A DNA stretch of 64,000 nucleotides from Enoplosus armatus (taxonomy: Eukaryota; Chordata; Actinopteri; Centrarchiformes; Enoplosidae). Every line of letters begins with the position of its first letter. The stretch's first letter is position 1. The position numbers and the translations under genes were made by a program. The stretch is taken from the NCBI RefSeq assembly GCF_043641665.1, contig NC_092193.1, positions 19,370,946 to 19,434,945 on the forward strand, given 5' to 3'. Below the pieces are notes generated by a model. That model did no database searches and had not been told where the DNA came from. It worked only from the letters and a program-made list of their open reading frames with translations. Positions 57,593 through 64,000 of the stretch are shown in pieces.

Positions 57593-59259
57593 ATATTCTT
57601 AGTCACGCCTTGGCTCCTTGTCCACTCTGTGCAATGACTGTGCCAAGTGGAGGTTCAGCCAGGGCAGAAAGAGACTCAGAGTCATTACACCTTTCTTTAA
57701 AGTAACTGTGGCCAACACACGCTCACCTGGAACGGCTGTTGTTAAATTTGTCACGTATAGTATAGGACACATATGCACACAAACGCACACACACAAACAC
57801 TTACACATAGCCTCAAGCAAAACTAATGATCGCTCAGTGGTAGGTAGGCTGGCCACAAGGCACAGTTTCATTTCAAACAGGCTCTCTGAACTCATATGGG
57901 CCCTGTCCCAAATTAATTTTGCTGCCGCTTTTCCCTGATCGGCCTGTTTCTTCAGACGCCTCTCTGAATTGGTGGACCTGCTCCAAATCGATTGGCTGAC
58001 CCGCTCCCCTCTGCCCTGCTTGACGCTCCCCGGCTGATATGAAAGAGCTGGCTCAGTCCCAGCCCGCGGCGATACCTCCACCCAGCCTTGTGGTGAAATT
58101 TGACTGGCCGGTGGGGCCAGCAGTTGTCCTACAGGCCTGTGGATCTTTTGAAGTAGCCACACAGAAGATGAATAGCTCCCCCTCCACCACGGGCTTGCAG
58201 AGGAGATTGGGATTGGATATTCTCACACCTTCCTGTGCGCCCTTGCAAACTCTCCCTGATATGCTCGGGGAATTGAACCCTGCTGCCAATCGCAGGGCTC
58301 AGCGGTGTCCCTGCACTGCCGCTGTACGCCCACTGGCGTTTCACGTGTGCTGCCAGCTGATTTTCCACAGTTTGTCATTTTTCCTGCTACTGTAACCTCG
58401 CCTCCCTTTCAGCCTCACACAAGCACAGTAAACCACACGCACAAACTCTGAAGCGGAATTTGTGGGGGAAAACATCCACATTCATTAGGCTAATGCACAG
58501 CTGTGGAAAAAAAAACACATTTTCCTGGTGTTTTTATGATTTATTGTGCGGCAGAAATGTGAAATTGTGTATATGGGGTATTAGTTATTTAAGTGATTTA
58601 GAGGTTGGCAGAGTACTTTTCCTCCTCGCTTCATGATTTATGGTTATTGCAAAAATGTGAAATTGAGTATATGAGTATAAGCATATTACCTTATGATAAT
58701 ATAAGTAATTGAAGAGATTTAGGAGTCTGGGGGAGGCTGGGTGTTGCATACACAACTGGCGCCAGGGAAAATGGAAATGGCAGCTTATCAGGCTGAAATC
58801 ACTCTCCAAGCAGAGGTGACACATCAGTAAATTTGGTTTTTGTGGCCAGTGGCTTCATATTGTTTGGCTTCTTGATATATTTGATGGTATATCAGGGGGA
58901 TATGAAATGCAGGAGTTATGAGATGTCGTATTACTCAAGTTAAACGGATGTGAAATATGATGATAGCCAGTTGGGTTACAATATTGTTTGGATATTTTTG
59001 CACACTGACAGGTGGCTGAAAGACACTCCAAAGCTGTGCCACCTCTGTAGCCATAAAACATCCATAGCCATTATATCTGGTTAAATGCGTTTTCCTTATA
59101 ATACTTTCCTATTAATCTTGGAGGAGCAGATAAGGGTGAGAGGTCAGCCTTAAATGGATTTGGTTTCCTTAGGCTGGGCTCTCTTGCTCCAGAATGACTC
59201 TGAGCAGTGCTTTCAATCAGCGCTGCCACCACTCACTGTGGTAATGATGGCCGGGGCTT

Positions 59260-59340
59260 CATTAAGGAGCTCGTTAAGTCCCCTCGTTAAGCTGCAGGGC
59301 CGTTAAGACTTTGATTGTTAATGGCACGACGTTAAGGAGA
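59260..59340. promoter_or_regulatory. Homotypic CGTTAAG cluster in the cadherin intron
   Basis: CGTTAAG occurs four times in the same orientation within 65 bases (59272, 59285, 59301 and 59330), with a related ATTAAGG just upstream near 59261. The reverse complement CTTAACG carries a MYB-like TAACG core. This is a possible regulatory cluster; no factor is established. Confidence 0.3.
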
Positions 59341-62300
59341 GTGAGGAGCCCGGCTCCCGTGGTGGTCCTGACCAGCCGGGTGTTGTGGCCAATTGGCCCC
59401 TGTTGGCCTCCACAGAAGATGGAGGATGAGAGCGAGTCTAAACCTAAAAAAGCGTAGGCCAAGTCGAAATGTAGACACTTTACGACGAAGTCAGTTAGTA
59501 ACAAAACCTGTGAACCTACACAGGTGCACTGGCGATGGACCGAGGCAAACAACTGTTATACTACTGACCTGTGCTATGTAATACAAAAACAAACATATAA
59601 CAATGACAAAGACTGATCAAAATAGCTCGTAGTAGGCCAACCTGAATTATGAGTGTGTGTGTGTGTGTGTTTTTGCCTAACTGGTACTTCAGTCAAGCTT
59701 ACACTGTTTCGCTTACCATTTCCTTTTGTCATTTTGAAATAAAGAGAAATGACACCTGCATATACAACACTATATTGCTGCCTGTAAGAGATGCATGGGG
59801 AGGTCATTTGTTTACTCACTATAGCTACAGATGGTGCACTGACACATATTTGAAGTGGTCACGGGAGATTCTGAGATCCATGTGGATGTCGTGTATAAAC
59901 ACAGTCTGTCTTTGAATTATTATTTCAATTCACGTGGCCAGGTTGTAATAGCGCCACATGAATTGAGCCTTGTCACAGCTCTGCTAGCTGTTCAAAACAA
60001 AAGCAGTATCTCAGTACCAGTCAATGTTCCAAACATATGGAGTAGGCCGACAAGTAAAATCGGGCAGGAACAAATGTTTGGAGTGCAATGGCAAGTGAGT
60101 GGTAGCAGACTGGTGCTAGAGGTAAGGTATAGGTAGATATAGGGAGCTGGGCAGGTGTGTAGACAGCTGCTGATCATATGACTGCGGAAGGTAGAAAGAG
60201 CTGGGGACAGCTGCTGGACAGGATGGTTATGGCAGGGTCTGGACCGTGCATTTTGACACGTTCCAGATGTAAATCATACAATTAATGAGGGCGGAACTCC
60301 GTTTAGCTGCTTCAGTTTCAGGGTCCTGGCATCGTGCATATCGGCTCACCGTCACACTGTCATGACTGACATATGAATAGAACAGAGCCGTTGTTACTGT
60401 CATTAGTAGCACCTGTGCTTTTCCTACTATGGCAAGTCAAAATGTCTGCTGGGACAAAAAAAAAAAAAAGCCCACTGACAAGGAGCTGTTTGAACTGGTG
60501 GGCGTTGAAAATGGGCAAAAATGTAAAAAAAAAAAATACACTAAGATGCTTCTGTTGCTATGACAAGTCTAAATTTAGAAAAGTTATGTGATGACTCAAA
60601 GCTTTTTCTTCTGGAATAAATATCCACAGCTTCCTTAGCAAAGCTCACAATCCACGGACTGACCAATGGAAAAATAGTACTGTAACGAGTGCACACACAC
60701 ACACACACCTGCTCAGAAGCTCGACAGAGTTGTGCTTTGACCTAAAAGTAGTGTACATTTTGGTTAAAATATAAATGTTTGAAACGTAACATATGGATGG
60801 ACAGCAGAGACTTGGTTTTGCAGGAGTGGTTTGAGGCGTTTTTGTGGACGTTTTGATGCCTTTTTCCACAAGACTCGTCACTGTTTGATACCGCTAACAG
60901 CGCCATGAATCTAAGCTAACCAAAGCCTCCTTTCTGAAGGAACAAACTACAACGTTTTCACTGCTCATTTGAAAGCTTACAGGGTGAGTGTTTTGATGTT
61001 TACATGAAAATATTTCAGGTGAAGTATCATTTTTCCACGAGGTCACTTTAGTTTACTTTAGTTGCTTGGAGTTAACTTCAGAAACGGAGCTAGCATGGAC
61101 ATGCTACAGCTAGTTGTGCCTCTCAGTTACGTCACAGGGTGTATGGATGTGGAGAACAGATTTCAGAACAGCAGAAGGTCTGTCTCTAGTTTCCTAAGTG
61201 CATACTGCTCTCACACAACACCCTCCACGTTGGCTAAAGTGCTTTCAGATTTTTGCAATTTGCATTGTCATTTAAATAACGGGATCTTTTGAAGGTGAAG
61301 TGTCGTTTAACTTTTGAGTTCATGCCAAATTGTTCACACAGTTTTCGCTTTCAACTTTCAGGCAGTCTGAACTTATGATTGCGTTCTTAGCTATAAACAA
61401 CCTTGTCAACACCCGTACTTATCGTTTACCCCCCGGAAGGCTGGCATATCCATGCTATTTCCCCCCTTGAAAAATGGCGATCCTCAAAGTAAATGAACAT
61501 TTCGATTCACAGTATCCATTCTCATTTCATTTCGCAAATGTGCTTAGCTGTTGCCACGCAACAATGCCTTCCTGAGCTAAAACCCCATCCCCTCCCCTGC
61601 CGGCTCTCTGCTCTTCTCTCCATCTAAAGTCACAATGTCACACTTTCTTGCGAGTGTTGGCTAATTTAGCAGTCCTTTTTTTTTTGGTCACAGTTGCTAT
61701 TCAATCCACGTAGGTGCGGGGTAATGAGATTGAATCTTGATGTGCTGGGCACATCCCGCTGGCGTGTCTCTTTGGTCGGGGACGGAGGACAGTGTGGAGC
61801 CTTCCCTGATATTACCTCTCCCTGCATGAGAGGACGCTGGTCGCTCCGCTGCTCTGCCGTCCCACCAGGCGCTGATCCAATAAAGCTCAACACAGGGCTG
61901 TGATCGATACAGCATGTCCCACTGCCATGTAGCCCCCCACTCTCCCTCATACCTCACCTGTTAGTCAGGGAATAATTGATTGGCCTACTGTTCATTATTC
62001 CTTTGATTTGGTGCTTTCATTAAATAGCCAGGCACATGGCATGTGCACAGACTAGTAAACTCTTGCCCTCCACAGCTGCTGGGGAGTGAAAAGAGGCTTT
62101 AAGAGTGAGCAGGAGAGTATGTTTTCTGGATGTCATTGAGATTAAGGAGATTCTGGTTCATAACTGCTCATACTGCAGGAATAGAGATAGACACAGTACA
62201 ATGTGTGAGAGAGAGGGAGGTATTGTGTGTATTTCTTTTGTCAGCAGCTGTTTAAATTCATTATATCCTGGAGGCATGCAGAGGATAATCTGCTTGTTTT

Positions 62301-62517
62301 GTCTTCACTGGCTGTCTCAAAAAAACAAACTTAATTTTTAACTGGTGTTTTACGCTTGTCTTCCTTTCCCACCCTTTACGTCCCTGTCTGTCTTTACTTC
62401 TCACACCCTTCCTCTTTCTTTTTCCCCCTTTTTCTTTTTTCTTCCTTTCTTCCATTTTTTTCTCTTTCATGCTTTTTTTTTCTCTCTTCATCCCTTTTCC
62501 CGTCCCCTCTAAACTAG

Positions 62518-62812
62518 CTCCACACCGACATGGACAGGAATGATGGACGCACAAAGTATGTCCTGCGAGGCGAGGGGGCGGGCTCGGTATTTGTGATAGA
62601 CGAGAAAACGGGTAACATCCACGTCACCAAGCCACTGGACCGTGAGGAGAAGGACGAGTACCGTCTCGTCGCCACGGCCACCGACAGGCAGACGGACCGT
62701 GCCCTGGAGCCCTCGTCACAGTTCATAATTCGGGTGCAGGACATCAACGACAACCCGCCTATCTTTGACGAAGGCCCCTACAGCGCCATTGTGCCTGAGA
62801 TGGCAAATATAG
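62518..62812 (+). CDS. cdh24: Type II cadherin (cadherin-24-like), second coding exon: EC1 to start of EC2
   Basis: This 295-base exon encodes 98 codons plus one base, continuing in frame from 46915. It supplies mature residues 24 onward. It contains the EC1 LDRE calcium motif (residues 63-66), the EC1/EC2 linker DINDN (98-102) followed by PPIF, and the start of EC2 up to VPEMANI. These are hallmark classical-cadherin residues that bind the three calcium ions between EC1 and EC2. [14 protein letters not shown] and INDNPPIF fit cadherin-24; cadherin-11 has GNIHATK and INDNPPEF by memory. The exon has no HAV motif, consistent with type II. The acceptor is CCCCTCTAAACTAG (AG at 62516-62517) and the donor is ATAG/GTACTG, phase 1. 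The in-frame ATG at 62530 is an internal methionine, not a start. The rest of the protein (EC2-EC5, membrane segment, catenin-binding tail) lies beyond the window. Confidence 0.95.
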
Positions 62813-64000
62813 GTACTGGAAATAGGGTGGGCAGTGGGAGGACTGGTTTCGAATTTATTGAGGGCCAAGGAAGAGGAGAGTGTGGGGCCCCAAAGTGTCA
62901 CAGCGCACACTTACGATAGTAGAAAAACTAGCCTCTCCTTTTATTGAGCTTAACAAGGCATGCTACCCAACTAGCCAGCTAACTAGCTTGGTTGGATTGT
63001 GAGCTACGATTTATTACTCAGCAATAAAGAGCCAGTGTTAGCAGAAATAGCTAGCTGCATCCAGAGGACGTTCTCAGAGAAAGACACATGACTCTCAAGA
63101 GAAAAAACATACAGAGGTTATCCGAGATCACTCGCTCCTCCCGACAGTAGTTAACTATAGTGAGCAGTACATTGAGACATCAGACACTTATGCTTCATAA
63201 ACACTTTGCGTCATCACTGCCAGGTGACTTGTCTACTAAACTATAATTTTTGCATCTATTAACTGTGACACAATGCATTATGGGATTGTTAGCAGAAAAC
63301 AGTGTACATGGCATGGACCCTACTTTTTTGTTCCATTGTGGGAATGAGGGCACTAACGTTATATAATGCATTCATAGCTTCAGACTCTCAAATGAAATGA
63401 ATGATGCACTATATCATAAATAGGGAATGATTTTGGACACAGCCAAATTGTTGTGGCCAAATGTATCTAGCTAGCTTGCTGGCAGCTGGTTAGCCTGCTG
63501 CCAGTTTGATGGCACATGTGATTGGCCGATAGTTAAAACAGAATTTAAAAAAAAGGCCAACAATAATTAAGTCCAATAAAACTCTTTAGTTTGAAAATAA
63601 GAATGATAAATTAACATTTCATGATGATGAACTGAGTTTTATACTATTACTACTAAATGTACTATTTAATCATTTATTGGTTTTGTAATGTGTTGTGCTT
63701 TATGTATGCATATGATTGTTTAATTCATTACAGTCTTATTCATTAATTTAATATTGAACACTTTGGGGTCCACAGTAGAGAACACATTTAATTTCATATA
63801 GTCTTCTAATTCCTGTGTCCTTGTACCCACCAAAAAACTAATTCTTGTACATAAACTAGTTTTATCTACAAGGAAAGCTGCTCAAAACTGTCCCATAATA
63901 TGATCATCTGAACTTTCTGCTGTGATCTGACTTGCTCAGTATTCCACAGAAACCCAATTTGTTGCATCTTTCCCACAGTCATAACATGAATAAATTGCTA
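62813..64000 (+). other. cdh24: Start of the next cadherin intron (incomplete)
   Basis: Begins GTACTG and runs to the window edge. I see no sequence resembling the next cadherin exon, which would encode DADDPxYGNSA-type EC2 residues. The content is AT-rich with no clear repeat. Confidence 0.8.

Larger units (their letters stand above)
46916..62517 (+). other. cdh24: Cadherin intron (15.6 kb, phase 0)
   Basis: Begins GTAAGG after the CGG codon and ends in a pyrimidine-rich tract and CTAG before CTC CAC ACC. Splicing joins ...VLIGR to LHTDMD..., the conserved exon junction of type II cadherins. The intron holds microsatellites (47530, 48339, 49292-49434, 52184, 53004, 55680, 57265, 57567, 59651 and 60693 regions), purine-rich blocks at about 51690-52060 and 54490-54740, a hAT-like repeat at 50440-51200, other fish repeats at 53671-53880 and 54033-54345, and a cluster of CGTTAAG motifs at 59272-59336. 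No other exon was recognised. Confidence 0.85.

Noticed and set aside
62813..62919. Continuation of the EC1/EC2 exon frame
   Set aside because: The phase 1 donor ATAG/GTACTG matches the conserved cadherin exon end; the residues after it (GTGNRVGSG) are not cadherin-like.
1..64000. CRISPR arrays, rRNA genes, prokaryotic operons, intact retrovirus or LINE ORFs
   Set aside because: None seen; the window is vertebrate nuclear DNA with only non-autonomous or fragmentary repeats.

Overview
The window looks like a piece of a ray-finned fish genome, probably a percomorph. The evidence is dense (CA)n/(GT)n and (GA)n microsatellites, a tRNA-derived SINE of a type I know to be common in percomorphs, and many fragments of other interspersed repeats I recognise as teleost. 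There are no prokaryotic operons, rRNA genes or CRISPR arrays. Almost all of the sequence is non-coding.

The one secure gene is a type II classical cadherin on the + strand, of which two coding exons are present. The first coding exon (45380-46915) encodes a signal peptide, an extraordinarily long prodomain, a furin-type RSRR site and the first 23 residues of the mature protein (SWIWNQFFVIEEYAG..., with Trp2 and Trp4). The next exon (62518-62812, 295 bp) encodes most of EC1, the calcium-binding linker and the start of EC2. The 15.6-kb intron between them is phase 0, and the second exon ends in phase 1. The residues fit cadherin-24 better than cadherin-11 or cadherin-8. The remaining exons lie beyond position 64000.

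The standout observation is the prodomain. Type II cadherins normally carry a few tens of residues between signal peptide and mature N-terminus; here there are about 465. This stretch is low in cysteine, polar and probably disordered, with five N-glycosylation sequons. A GSRSR basic motif occurs three times, the third being the maturation site itself. A splice acceptor at 45077-45078 implies a 301-nt purine-rich 5' leader with four upstream ATGs.

The 45 kb before this exon is either a long 5' intron with unseen non-coding exon(s) or intergenic DNA. It holds two weaker coding candidates on the minus strand: a 152-bp exon-like open segment (21396 to 21245) with good splice sites, and an apparent protein N-terminus running off the left edge (100 to 1). 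I recognise neither. The rest is repeats: a SINE with a perfect 12-bp target duplication, several MITE-like elements recognised by their inverted ends (9.7-10.3, 20.7-20.9, 27.0-27.6, 36.4-37.0, 44.1-44.3 and 50.4-51.2 kb), LINE/SINE tails, long purine or pyrimidine tracts, and non-repetitive homeodomain-site-rich stretches that may be enhancers.
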